Assembly (NCBI GenBank): GCA_002842215.1
Contig: PHCC01000006.1
Span: 62,001 to 126,000 of the forward strand
Length of the DNA stretch: 64,000 nt
From: Betaproteobacteria bacterium HGW-Betaproteobacteria-9
GTDB lineage: Bacteria; Pseudomonadota; Gammaproteobacteria; Burkholderiales; Burkholderiaceae_C
Direction of reading: 5' to 3'
The notes under the pieces were generated by a model, which was given only the letters and a program-made list of their open reading frames with translations, was not told the origin of the DNA and did not search any database. Both the position numbers and the translations under genes were made by a program. Shown here in pieces: positions 56,181-64,000 of this stretch (the stretch's first letter is position 1; each line of letters opens with the position of its first letter).

Positions 56181-57332
56181 ATGCAGCGTCGCCAGGCCCT
56201 TTCTACCGTGTGCAAACTCGTGGGTTCTTCGGCCCTGGCTTCCTGGGGTGCTGCCGCCCAGGCGCAAAGCGCGGGGGTCAGCGACAACCGCATCGTGCTC
56301 GGGCAGTCGGCCCCGTTCAGCGGCGCGGCCGTGCAGCTGGGCCTGCAGTACTTCCTCGGGGCGCAACTGCATTTTGACGCCCTGAACGCGCGCGGGGGGG
56401 TCAACGGACGGCGCATCGAGATCGCGCGATTGGACGACGGCTACGACCCCGAACGCTGCGCGGCCAACACCCGGCAGTTCATCCAGGACGGCGTGTTCGC
56501 CCTGTTCGGTTACGTTGGAACGCCCACCTGCCTGATGGCGCTGCCGCTGGCCACTGAGGCCAAGATCCCGTTCTTCGCCCCGTTCACCGGTGCCCAGGCC
56601 CTGCGCGAACCCTTCAACCGCTACGCCATTCATGTGCGGGCTTCGTACTTCGACGAAACGGACGCCATCGTGCGCCAGACCACGTCGGTCGGCATCAAGA
56701 AGATCGCGGTTTTTTACCAGAACGATGCCTACGGCAAAACCGGCCTGGAGGGCGTGACGAACGCACTCAAGGCTCTCGACTTGGCGCCCGTGGCGGTGGG
56801 CACCGTGGAGCGTGGCAGCACCGATGTGGCCCAGTCCCTGAAAGACATCCTCGCGGCCAAGCCCGAGGCCATCGTGCAGATCAGCGCCTACAAACCCTGT
56901 GCGACCTTCATCCGTCTGGCGCGCCGCCAGGGCTTCACGGGCAATTTCTACAACCTGTCCTTCGTGGGCACCCAGGCGCTGCTGGACGAGCTGGGGTCGG
57001 AGGCGCGCGGCGTGGTGGTCAGCCAGGTGATGCCCTTTCCGTATTCGGCGGCACAGGCGATCTCGGGGGAATACCTGGCGGCGCTCAAGGACAAGCGCGG
57101 CGTGGCGCCCAACTACTCCGGCATGGAAGGCTTCGTGGCGGCCAAAGTGTTCGCCGAAGGGGTGCGTCGCGCCGGGCGCAACCTGACGCGCGAGGGCTTC
57201 ATCACCGCGGTGCAGGGCATACAGAACCTGCAGCTGGGCGGCTTCTCGGTGGACTTCGGACCGAAAAAGCACACCGGCTCACGGTTTGTCGAAATGACCT
57301 TGCTGACCGAAGACGGGCGCGTGCGCCGTTGA
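56181..57332 (+). CDS. BCAA-type periplasmic substrate-binding protein
   Basis: Secreted ligand-binding protein of 383 residues, type I periplasmic fold of the branched-chain amino acid (LivJ/Peripla_BP_6) group. Leader MQRRQALSTVCKLVGSSAL ends near ASWGAAAQAQ (about residue 29); ligand-contact blocks GQSAPFSGAAVQLG and FAPFTGAQALREPF follow. ATG 56181 has CAGGAG upstream; the open frame reaches back through the antisense of the previous gene. No permease or ATPase genes adjoin it, so it must use a transporter encoded elsewhere or act as a sensor. Divergent from the MoCo gene. Confidence 0.9.
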   Translation: MQRRQALSTVCKLVGSSALASWGAAAQAQSAGVSDNRIVLGQSAPFSGAAVQLGLQYFLGAQLHFDALNARGGVNGRRIEIARLDDGYDPERCAANTRQFIQDGVFALFGYVGTPTCLMALPLATEAKIPFFAPFTGAQALREPFNRYAIHVRASYFDETDAIVRQTTSVGIKKIAVFYQNDAYGKTGLEGVTNALKALDLAPVAVGTVERGSTDVAQSLKDILAAKPEAIVQISAYKPCATFIRLARRQGFTGNFYNLSFVGTQALLDELGSEARGVVVSQVMPFPYSAAQAISGEYLAALKDKRGVAPNYSGMEGFVAAKVFAEGVRRAGRNLTREGFITAVQGIQNLQLGGFSVDFGPKKHTGSRFVEMTLLTEDGRVRR

Positions 57333-57461
57333 ATGCGTGGCGGGTGCCACTTGCCCATTGTCAGTAGGGGGACTGGCACCTGCGGGTCTGTCCGGGCGCC
57401 AGGTCTTGGGTAGGATGCGCTTTTGGCTCCAGTGCCGCTGCGGGCGGCCACAGAGGTTCGC

Positions 57462-58691
57462 ATGAAACTCCTCGACTCCATCCTGACCCAGGCGGCCAGC
57501 ATCGCCAGCCTGCGGCGCGACATCCACGCCCACCCGGAACTCTGCTTTGAAGAGGTGCGCACCGCCGATGTGGTGGCGCAGAAGCTCACCGAGTGGGGCA
57601 TCCCGGTGCACCGCGGCATGGGCACGACCGGCGTGGTCGGCACCGTGCACGGGCGCGATGGCGGCGCCTGCGGCCGGGCCATCGGCCTGCGTGCCGACAT
57701 GGACGCCCTGCCCATGCAGGAGCACAACCACTTTGCGCACAAGAGCCAGCACGCCGGCAAGATGCACGCCTGCGGCCACGATGGCCACACCGCGATGCTG
57801 CTCGCCGCCGGGCAGCATCTGGCGCAACACCGCGATTTTGATGGCACGGTCTACCTGATTTTCCAGCCCGCCGAAGAAGGCGGCGGCGGTGCGCGCGAAA
57901 TGATCAAGGACGGCCTGTTTGAACAATTCCCGGTCGAGGCGGTGTTCGGCATGCACAACTGGCCAGGCTTGCCCGTGGGCACGTTCGCCGCGAGCACGGG
58001 GCCGGTCATGGCGTCGAGCAACGACTTCTGCATCGTGATCCGGGGCAAGGGATCACACGCCGCGCTGCCGCACAACGGCATCGATCCGGTGCCGGTGGCC
58101 TGCCAGATGGTGATGGCCTTCCAGACCATCATCACGCGCAACAAGAAGCCGGTCGATGCCGGCGTGATCTCGGTGACCATGGTCCACACCGGCGAGGCCA
58201 ACAACGTGGTGCCCGACAGCTGCGAGATCCGCGGGACGGTGCGCACCTTCACCTTCGAGGTGCTCGACCTGATCGAGCGCCGCATGCGGGAAATCGCCGA
58301 ACACACCTGCGCGGCCTTTGGCGCCACCTGCGAGTTCTGCTTCAACCGCAACTACCCGCCCACGGTCAACCACCCGGCCGAAACGGCCTTTGCCCGCGCC
58401 GTCATGGCCGACATCGTCGGCGCAGAGTGCGTGCTCGACCAGGAGCCGACCATGGGCGCCGAAGACTTTGCCTACATGCTGCAGGCGCGGCCGGGCTGTT
58501 ATGTGTTCATCGCCAACGGGGATGGCGCCCACCGCGCGGGCTACGAAGGGGGCGGCCACGATGTCGGGCCGTGCATGTTGCACAACCCGCACTACGACTT
58601 CAACGACGACCTGATTCCGCTCGGGGCGACCTACTGGGTCCGGCTGGCCGAACAGTGGCTGGCCGAGCCACGCACCGGGGTGTCTGCATGA
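57462..58691 (+). CDS. M20-family amidohydrolase (hippurate hydrolase-like)
   Basis: Cytosolic dizinc amidohydrolase of 409 residues that cleaves an N-acyl amino acid. Metal-binding blocks: HACGHDGHTAMLLA, PAEEGGGGAREM and TMGAEDFAYML; the dimerisation domain GKGSHAALPHNGIDPVPVA supplies the catalytic-His region. Similar to hippurate and N-acyl-L-amino acid hydrolases (HipO/AmaA). The TGA overlaps the next ATG (ATGA). It is one of a three-gene run with the upstream binding protein and the downstream DUF2817 hydrolase; together they suggest uptake and use of a modified amino acid or peptide. Confidence 0.9.
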   Translation: MKLLDSILTQAASIASLRRDIHAHPELCFEEVRTADVVAQKLTEWGIPVHRGMGTTGVVGTVHGRDGGACGRAIGLRADMDALPMQEHNHFAHKSQHAGKMHACGHDGHTAMLLAAGQHLAQHRDFDGTVYLIFQPAEEGGGGAREMIKDGLFEQFPVEAVFGMHNWPGLPVGTFAASTGPVMASSNDFCIVIRGKGSHAALPHNGIDPVPVACQMVMAFQTIITRNKKPVDAGVISVTMVHTGEANNVVPDSCEIRGTVRTFTFEVLDLIERRMREIAEHTCAAFGATCEFCFNRNYPPTVNHPAETAFARAVMADIVGAECVLDQEPTMGAEDFAYMLQARPGCYVFIANGDGAHRAGYEGGGHDVGPCMLHNPHYDFNDDLIPLGATYWVRLAEQWLAEPRTGVSA

Positions 58692-59791
58692 TCGACATCC
58701 AGGCCGCTTTTGCACCCTCGTACGCCCGTGCCCGGGTGCTGTTTCTGGAAGGGGCTGCGGCGGCCGGCATGGCCATCCGCAGCCACAACCATCCCTTGCC
58801 CGGTCGCGAGGGCGAAACCCTGGCCATGGACCTGGCGCTCGATGGCTCGCCCGCCGCCGATCGCCTGCTCATCGTCAGCAGCGCCTGTCACGGGGCCGAG
58901 GGCTTTTGCGGCTCCGGGGTGCAGGTCTACGCGACCCACGATCAGGGCTGGCGCCAGCACGCACGCGAGGCCGGGGTCGCGGTGCTCTACATCCACGCGC
59001 TCAACCCCTACGGCTTTTCGCACCTGCGCCGCGTGACGAACGAAAACGTCGATCTCAACCGCAACTTTCAAGATTTCAGCCAGCCGCTGCCGGTGAACAC
59101 GGCCTACGCCGGGCTGCACGATCTGCTGTTGCCACCCGAATGGCCGCCGGGTCCGGACAACGCGGCCGCGCTCGACAGCTGGATCGGCCTGCACGGCGAG
59201 ACGGCCTACCAGGCCGCGGTGTCGCAGGGGCAGCATGCGTTTGCCGACGGCCTGTTTTTTGGCGGCACCGCGCCCACCTGGAGCAACCAGACCCTGCGCC
59301 AGGTCTTGCGCAGCCACGCCCAGCGGGCGCGCCACATCGCCTGGATCGACTTGCACACCGGCCTCGGGCCATGCGGCGTGGGCGAGCGCATCTTTGCCTG
59401 CCGCGACGATGCCGCGGCCTTGCAGCGCGCCCGGGCCTGGTGGGGCAGCAACGGTGAGACGCCCGTGACTTCGATCTACGACGGGTCGTCAACCTCGGCG
59501 CTGCTCACCGGCCTGATGTGGGGCGCGATGTACGAAGAGTGTCCACAGGCCGAATACACCGGCATCGCGCTGGAATACGGCACCGTGCCCATCATGGAAG
59601 TGATCAACGCGCTGCGCGGCGACCATTGGTTGAACCGCCATCCCGAAGCGCCTGCGGCGCTTCGGGCCGCCATCCACCAGCGCATGAAAGACGCGTTCTA
59701 CGTGGACACGGACGCCTGGCGCACACAGATCGTGGGTCAGGGGCGCCAGGCCTTGTTTCAGGCGGTGGACGGATTGATCACTTTGGCTTGA
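58688..59791 (+). CDS. DUF2817 (M14-like) putative metallohydrolase
   Basis: Zinc carboxypeptidase-like hydrolase of 367 residues, DUF2817 family. Probable zinc ligands are His and Glu in SSACHGAEGFCGSG and a distal His in WIDLHTGLGPCG; NRNFQDF lies between, and the final Glu in IALEYGTVP could be catalytic. Translationally coupled to the M20 gene. The pairing of two amide hydrolases behind a BCAA-type binding protein points to stepwise release of an amino acid from a conjugate, but substrate is unknown. The gene just after it carries a REP-like fragment. Confidence 0.85.
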   Translation: MIDIQAAFAPSYARARVLFLEGAAAAGMAIRSHNHPLPGREGETLAMDLALDGSPAADRLLIVSSACHGAEGFCGSGVQVYATHDQGWRQHAREAGVAVLYIHALNPYGFSHLRRVTNENVDLNRNFQDFSQPLPVNTAYAGLHDLLLPPEWPPGPDNAAALDSWIGLHGETAYQAAVSQGQHAFADGLFFGGTAPTWSNQTLRQVLRSHAQRARHIAWIDLHTGLGPCGVGERIFACRDDAAALQRARAWWGSNGETPVTSIYDGSSTSALLTGLMWGAMYEECPQAEYTGIALEYGTVPIMEVINALRGDHWLNRHPEAPAALRAAIHQRMKDAFYVDTDAWRTQIVGQGRQALFQAVDGLITLA

Positions 59792-59801
59792 AGTGAAACA
59801 C

Positions 59802-59844
59802 CCCCCCCGGAGCGTGATCCGCAACGCGCGAAGCGCGACGGGGG
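59802..59844 (-). repeat. REP-like fragment, copy E
   Basis: On the minus strand CCACCCCCGTCGCGCTTCGCGCG, a GATCACGCTCCGGGGGG end. Shares the CCACCCCCG...GGGG outline with copy B but is shorter and its middle is different. It lies just past the stop of the minus-strand TPR gene, in the same relative orientation as the others. Confidence 0.45.
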
Positions 59845-59857
59845 TGGATGTTTTGTC

Positions 59858-60631
59858 CTAGTCTTCCAGCGCCATCCGGTTGGCTTCCACGTACAGGCGC
59901 TCCATCGCGTCCAGCGGCTCGAACGCCGCGGCGCGCTCGCGCAGGCGGGTCGCTTCTTCGAGCGCGCGCGCGCCTTCGAGCATCAGCAGGCCGTTGGCGT
60001 ACTCGTGGAGCGTGATCGCAGAATCAGGGTTCAACGCCAGGGCTTTGCGGTAAAGCGCCAGGCCGGTGTCCTTGCGCGCGCCATGGGTCATGCTGCCGAT
60101 CAGCTCGCCGACCTTGTCGATCACCTCTGCGTGGTAGTTGGCCAGCGCGAGGTGGGCGTCGGCGTGGTTCGGCGCGAGTTCGATCGTGGTCTGCAGGGCA
60201 TGGCGCACCTTGCCGCCCAGACCCTTGGCGAGCGCCTTGGCCACGTTGACACCCTGGCTGTAGCGGCCCAGCGCGTAGCCCTGCCAGTACCAGGCGTTGG
60301 CGTTGCGCGGCGCGCTGGCCTGGTGCGCCTGGGCCCGTTCGGCGGCGCTGACCAGCAACTGCAGGCGGGTCTGCTCGCCGGGTTCGACGTAGTTCGCGTA
60401 GATGCAGGCGGCCTTGTTGGCCAGCACCAGGCCATCGCCACCCGCGGCCAGACCGGCGTGCACGGCGCGTTCGAATTCACCGTTGTGGTACAGCGCCCAG
60501 GCGTCCAGCAGGGCCGGGTCGGAGGGTATCGGCTCGGCATCGCCGGCGTGCAGTCGGGCCCAGTGGCGGACGAGGCTGTCGCCGTCGTGGCGGTAGATGC
60601 CGGCGTAGGGGCAAGGGGTCCAGGGTGTCAT
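59858..60631 (-). CDS. TPR-like hypothetical protein
   Basis: Protein of 257 residues with no leader or transmembrane segment. Helical and Ala-rich with repeat-like blocks (ANAWYWQGYALGRYSQGV, NHADAHLALANYHAEV and YRKALALNPDSAITLHEYANG) typical of tetratricopeptide repeats. Function unknown; such proteins scaffold protein complexes. It stands 23 bases after the TetR-family gene on the same strand, so the two are probably co-transcribed. Confidence 0.65.
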   Translation of the reverse strand: MTPWTPCPYAGIYRHDGDSLVRHWARLHAGDAEPIPSDPALLDAWALYHNGEFERAVHAGLAAGGDGLVLANKAACIYANYVEPGEQTRLQLLVSAAERAQAHQASAPRNANAWYWQGYALGRYSQGVNVAKALAKGLGGKVRHALQTTIELAPNHADAHLALANYHAEVIDKVGELIGSMTHGARKDTGLALYRKALALNPDSAITLHEYANGLLMLEGARALEEATRLRERAAAFEPLDAMERLYVEANRMALED

Positions 60632-60654
60632 GGGGGACTGTCCTTGCCGAGTGT

Positions 60655-61320
60655 TCAGGTGGTGGCGCCGTTGTAGGCGCCGGTGAGTTCCAGCAGGTGC
60701 TGCCGTTGACCGGCTTCCAGGTAGGGCGCGAGCAGGTTGAGCACGTGCTGCGCGCCGCGCAACAGCGCCTGTTGCGCGTTGTCGGGTTCCAGCGCGTTGC
60801 GCGGGTCGCGCACGTACTCGAAGCTCAGCCAGTAGGTCAGCACCACCACCATGCAGTGGGCGGTGGGTTCGACTTCACGGGTATCGATGTCCAGCGCGCC
60901 GCTGCGGCTCATGCCCGAGAGCAGGGCGCGGATGGCGCGGGTCTTGTTTTTCAGCACGCCCTGGAAGCGGGTCTCCAGCAGGCGGTTTTTGGACAACAGG
61001 TCGTTGAGGTCGCGGTAGAGAAAGCGGTACGCCCAGATGATCTCGAACAGCGAGTGCAGGAAAAACCAGGCGTCTTCCACGTTGCGCACGCCATCGCCCG
61101 CGCCCAGCAACTCGTTGAGCGCGTGTTCATAGCGCTCGAACAGCGCGTTGATCAGTTCGTCTTTGGCGGGGTAGTGGTAGTACAGGTTGCCCGGGCTGAT
61201 GCCGAGTTCGGCCGAAATCAGGGTGGTCGAGACATTGGGCTCGCCGAAACGGTTGAACAGCTCCAGCGTCACCTCCAGGATGCGTTCGGCGGTGCGGCGC
61301 GGGGGCTTTTTGGCGGCCAT
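60655..61320 (-). CDS. TetR-family regulator
   Basis: Cytosolic repressor of 221 residues. HTH near residues 22-55: FNRFGEPNVSTTLISAELGISPGNLYYHYPAKDEL. The C-terminal part is helical, with a hydrophobic pocket region WLSFEYVRDPRNAL. The final 40 residues (LLAPYLEAGQRQHLLELTGAY) look like dimerisation helices. Only three bases separate it from the patatin gene upstream on the same strand, so the phospholipase is a likely target of its regulation. The ligand is not apparent; related genes sit next to PHA and lipid genes. Confidence 0.88.
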   Translation of the reverse strand: MAAKKPPRRTAERILEVTLELFNRFGEPNVSTTLISAELGISPGNLYYHYPAKDELINALFERYEHALNELLGAGDGVRNVEDAWFFLHSLFEIIWAYRFLYRDLNDLLSKNRLLETRFQGVLKNKTRAIRALLSGMSRSGALDIDTREVEPTAHCMVVVLTYWLSFEYVRDPRNALEPDNAQQALLRGAQHVLNLLAPYLEAGQRQHLLELTGAYNGATT

Positions 61321-61323
61321 GGC

Positions 61324-62577
61324 TCAGGCCCGGGCAGGCCGCCGGGACAGCTGCTGCTGCAGCTGGTCGAGCGTGGTGTGGAGCCGCTCCACGGCGCGGG
61401 TGGTGGGGCGGTCGGTGGCGGGTTGCACCGGCCGGAGCAGGTGCCGCCCGGTGTCGTCCAGGGCGTCCTGGTCGATGCAGATGCCATGGCGCTGCAGCTT
61501 GGGCGCCAGCTGGGCCTGGCGGTCGCGCAGCATCTGTCGCGTCTGCTGGTAGGCGTGTTCGGCGAGTTCGCGGCGCTGGCGGTAGCTGAAGGTGTTGGCA
61601 AAAAACAGCTCAGCATCGCGCTGGTCGGGTTCGATCAGCACGATGTCGGTGTGTGGGTAGCTGCGTTCGTACTGCTTGAAGCCCAGCTCCAGGCGCGAAT
61701 GGATCATGGAGCGGAAGGTCTGGCTCATCACGGTGGGCAGCCCGCCTTCGATCAACGAAGGAATGCGCTGCTGGCCACTGGCGGCGGGTTCGGCGTGTGG
61801 CCCCGCACGAAATGGCACCAGCGGGTTCAGGCAGATCAGCAGATCCACGCCCTCGTCCAGCGCCACTGTGGCGTGCAGCGTTTTCTTGAGCGCGCCGTCC
61901 ACATAGTGTTTGCCGTCGATGACCACCGGCGGAAACAGGCCGGGCAGGGCGGCACTGGCCTGGATCGCGCGCGAGATCGGCACGTGGTCCCAGCCCGGTC
62001 GGCCAAAGGGCGCGGCGTCGCCGGTGTCGAGCTCGGTGGCGACCAGCGTCAGGCGCGCACGCAGCTGGCGGAAGTCGTTGCTGCGGCCTTCGCGGCTGAA
62101 CAGGCGTTCGACCTGGCGGTGGATGTCCTCGTTGTCGAACACGCCGGTGGGCAGGGCCGCGCCCAGCCGTTCGAGGGCCTGGGTCAGGGGCTTGCCCTGC
62201 GCGGCCCAGGCCCACAGGGCGCTGCCGAGCAGGCCCGGCAGGCGCTGGAGGCGGCCGCCGAGTTCGGCCCAAGCCGGCTTGATCAGCCAGGCGGTGTCGA
62301 AGTTTTCGTCTGTCGGGCGGTCTTCGATGAACGCCTCGCAGAGCTGGCGGGGTGTCAGCCCGTTGACCAGGCCCGCCGCGATGAAGCCGCCTGCCGAGAC
62401 GCCCACATAGTGGTCACATCCATTGAAGTCGATGCCTTGCAGGCTGTCGTCGAGCGCACACAGGGCGCCGATTTCGTAGATCGCACCGAGCGGCCCGCCA
62501 CCGGCCAGCGCCAGCGCCAACCGCGGGCGGGTCTTGCGAGCAGCGCTGGTACGGTGGGCTTTGCGGGTGGTGGTCAT
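61324..62577 (-). CDS. Patatin-like phospholipase
   Basis: Lipid acyl hydrolase, 417 residues. The oxyanion loop LALAGGGPLGAIYEIGAL, the nucleophile Ser in the VGVSAGGF (GxSxG) elbow and the Asp of the dyad in VDGALKKT are all present. The first 25 residues are basic. Might act on membrane lipids or on storage lipids; genes around (TetR, phasin, WS/DGAT, PHA regulator) suggest storage-lipid turnover. Co-transcribed with the TetR and TPR genes downstream. Confidence 0.87.
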   Translation of the reverse strand: MTTTRKAHRTSAARKTRPRLALALAGGGPLGAIYEIGALCALDDSLQGIDFNGCDHYVGVSAGGFIAAGLVNGLTPRQLCEAFIEDRPTDENFDTAWLIKPAWAELGGRLQRLPGLLGSALWAWAAQGKPLTQALERLGAALPTGVFDNEDIHRQVERLFSREGRSNDFRQLRARLTLVATELDTGDAAPFGRPGWDHVPISRAIQASAALPGLFPPVVIDGKHYVDGALKKTLHATVALDEGVDLLICLNPLVPFRAGPHAEPAASGQQRIPSLIEGGLPTVMSQTFRSMIHSRLELGFKQYERSYPHTDIVLIEPDQRDAELFFANTFSYRQRRELAEHAYQQTRQMLRDRQAQLAPKLQRHGICIDQDALDDTGRHLLRPVQPATDRPTTRAVERLHTTLDQLQQQLSRRPARA

Positions 62578-62638
62578 GCGTTCGAGTGTAGAGCGCCAAG
62601 CCTGCGTTTCATGTTGCGTTGCAGCACGAGGCGCAGAC

Positions 62639-62663
62639 GAAAAAAAGGGGCGCTGTGCGCCCC
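62639..62663 (-). terminator. Rho-independent terminator after the phasin gene
   Basis: Minus strand: GGGGCGC (62657-62663), ACA loop, GCGCCCC (62647-62653), then a run of seven T. It separates the phasin transcript from the patatin operon. Confidence 0.88.
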
Positions 62664-62697
62664 GTTTGTGCCGGGCTGGATGGCCCCAGCGTTTGCA

Positions 62698-63243
62698 TCA
62701 GGCCTTGGACTTGACGGCGGTCTTGCGCACGGCGGTTTTGCGCACGGCGGTTTTGCGCGGTGCGGGCGTGGCGGCCTTGGCTGGTGCGGCTTTGCGCGCC
62801 GCCTTCGCTGCGGGGGCTTTGGTGCTCAGGCGCTGCACATGGCGGTTGAGTTCGTCGATGCGCTCCATCAGCGTTTCGATGTCGCGCGCCGAAGGCACGC
62901 CCAGCTTGTTCAGCGCCTTGGCCACGCGGTCTTCAAAAATGTTCTCCAGCTTGTCCCACTGGCCGGCCGCCTTCGAGGAAATTTCGGTGGCCATGCCGGA
63001 CACCCGGTTGGTGGCTTCGGAGATGCGCTCTTCGGCGACGGCTTGTGTCTTGCGCTGGATCGACAGGCCCTCCTTGACCAGAGTGTCAAAGGCCTTGCCG
63101 CCTTCGGCCTGGGCCTTGGAGAAGGCGCCCAGACCGGCCAGCCAGATCTGCTGGGCCGAGTCCTTGATGGCGCCCGACAGCGGTGAACTGGCGCCTGCCG
63201 CGGCTTTGGATGCGGTGGTGGATTTCTGGATTTTCTTGACCAT
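62698..63243 (-). CDS. Phasin-family PHA granule-associated protein
   Basis: Granule surface protein of 181 residues of the PhaF/PhaI type. A long amphipathic helix region (30-140) is phasin-like (IWLAGLGAFSKAQAEGGKAFDTL, split by AVAEERISEATNRVSG), with the coiled stretch IETLMERIDELNRHVQRL. The C-terminus is a Lys/Ala/Pro-rich, histone-like tail ending in three RKTAV repeats, which binds DNA in PhaF. Start ATG 63243; the frame is open for 690 more bases as a shadow. Strongly terminated. Confidence 0.9.
   Translation of the reverse strand: MVKKIQKSTTASKAAAGASSPLSGAIKDSAQQIWLAGLGAFSKAQAEGGKAFDTLVKEGLSIQRKTQAVAEERISEATNRVSGMATEISSKAAGQWDKLENIFEDRVAKALNKLGVPSARDIETLMERIDELNRHVQRLSTKAPAAKAARKAAPAKAATPAPRKTAVRKTAVRKTAVKSKA
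62716..62762. repeat. 15-bp tandem repeat inside the phasin tail
   Basis: The unit TTGCGCACGGCGGTT is repeated two and a half to three times. It encodes the RKTAV repeats at the C-terminus of the phasin. Typical of slip-strand variable histone-like tails. Confidence 0.7.
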
Positions 63244-63459
63244 GGGGCGACTCCGGTGTGGGTTGACAGGGGGCAACGGGCCAAGCAAGCCGGTTACCGT
63301 GTGAGCACTGTACGGCGCCCACACCGGCGCTGTGTAGAGGGGGCCAACTAAACCCGGAGCGGGTTCCGCGGGTTTGTGCGGAATCGGTGGCGCCAGCGCG
63401 TGGTGAAGAATGGCGGGCTGATTCCATCCCTTGTGCAACACCCCAGGCAGGAGAACTCC

Positions 63460-64000
63460 ATGCATTATTTCGTCACCGGTGCCACCGGTTTCATCGGCAA
63501 GCGGCTCGTCAAGAAACTGCTGGAGCGCAAGGGCTCGGTGGTGCATTTTCTGATCCGCCCGTCGAGCGAATCCAAGGTCGCGGATCTGCGCGAATTCTGG
63601 GGCGTGAGTGCCGCGCGCGTGGTGCCGGTGTTCGGGGACCTGACGGCGAAGAAGCTCGGCGTGAGCGCCGACGACATCAAGTCGCTCAAGGGTCAGATCG
63701 ATCACTTCTACCACCTCGCTGCCGTCTACGACCTGGAGGCGGACGCCGAGAGCCAGATCGCCGTCAACATCGACGGCACCCGCAACACGGTTGAGCTGGC
63801 CAAGGCCATCGGGGCCAAACACTTTCACCACGTGTCGTCGATTGCCGCGGCGGGCTTGTACGAAGGCGTGTTCCGAGAAGACATGTTCGAGGAGGCCGAG
63901 AACATCGAGCACCCGTATTTCATGACCAAGCACGAGAGCGAAAAGATCGTGCGCACCGAATGCAAAGTGCCGTGGAGCGTGTACCGGCCGGCGCTGGTGG
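63460..64000 (+). CDS. SDR/NAD-binding_4 oxidoreductase, 5' part
   Basis: Extended short-chain dehydrogenase or fatty acyl-CoA reductase-type protein, first 180 residues; the gene runs off the window edge. N-terminal Rossmann motif VTGATGFIGKRLVKKL, then YHLAAVYDLEADAES, VSSIAAAGLYEGVFRE and the catalytic YxxxK-type YFMTKHESEK with the following VYRPALV. Fits NAD-dependent epimerases and NAD_binding_4 reductases; long-chain reductases of this type are 500-660 residues. ATG 63460 has AGGAG upstream. Product identity needs the rest. Confidence 0.8.
   Translation, partial: MHYFVTGATGFIGKRLVKKLLERKGSVVHFLIRPSSESKVADLREFWGVSAARVVPVFGDLTAKKLGVSADDIKSLKGQIDHFYHLAAVYDLEADAESQIAVNIDGTRNTVELAKAIGAKHFHHVSSIAAAGLYEGVFREDMFEEAENIEHPYFMTKHESEKIVRTECKVPWSVYRPALV

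Overview
The window is very GC-rich, gene-dense bacterial chromosome with strong GC bias at third codon positions. The gene content (a phcBSRQ quorum-sensing operon, two polyhydroxyalkanoate granule proteins, fused isobutyryl-CoA mutase IcmF, NodIJ-like ABC pair, type III pantothenate kinase) points to a betaproteobacterium of the order Burkholderiales, most likely Comamonadaceae (Hydrogenophaga-like). No rRNA, tRNA, CRISPR array, insertion sequence or phage gene was seen.

Layout, left to right. 1-2.5 kb: the 3' part of htpG and a 2-oxoglutarate/Fe(II) oxygenase closed by a strong terminator. 2.7-7.6 kb: phcB-phcS-phcR-phcQ, a methyltransferase, a membrane kinase, a receiver-kinase hybrid and a response regulator; this is the order of the Ralstonia 3-hydroxy fatty acid methyl ester quorum-sensing operon, without phcA nearby. 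7.6-11.8 kb: ohrR-ohr with a perfect operator, the kinase SrkA, a K+ channel, a methyltransferase and a DUF2059 protein. 12-19.4 kb: an antiporter, a YbdK ligase, an ABC-2 exporter, psd-purT and a DUF2238 membrane protein. 19.4-24.2 kb: a complete MacAB-TolC-like export operon. 24.3-35 kb: MscS channel, AMP nucleosidase, MgtC/DUF4010 protein, glutathione reductase, hemerythrin-like protein, 3-hydroxybutyryl-CoA dehydrogenase, a GMC oxidoreductase-monooxygenase pair, arginase and a frameshifted secreted protein. 35-44.8 kb: a large PAS/GAF sensor kinase, ppk2-icmF behind a 20-bp palindrome, and a CsoR-family regulator with a persulfide dioxygenase-rhodanese fusion.

44.8-49.3 kb holds a second quorum-sensing locus: a CqsA/LqsA-type alpha-hydroxyketone synthase, a convergent LqsS/LqsR-type kinase-response regulator pair, and a divergent LuxR-type regulator. 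A perfect 20-bp lux-box-like palindrome lies in front of cqsA, and a close relative of it lies at the start of the luxR-type gene. The cqsA leader also folds its own Shine-Dalgarno sequence into a hairpin. This wiring, with two fatty-acid-derived signalling systems 37 kb apart and a LuxR-type factor apparently grafted onto the ketone synthase, is the most interesting feature of the window.

49.4-64 kb: coaX; a storage-lipid group (wax ester synthase/DGAT, acyl-CoA-binding protein, PHA granule regulator) and, further on, a TetR regulator, patatin and phasin; a lipoprotein peptidase; a molybdopterin oxidoreductase; a BCAA-type binding protein followed by two hydrolases; and the start of a reductase cut by the window edge. 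A GC-rich REP-like element occurs directly downstream of at least four genes, always with the same polarity relative to the gene it follows. Product names rest on reading motifs and family resemblance by eye; no database search was run.
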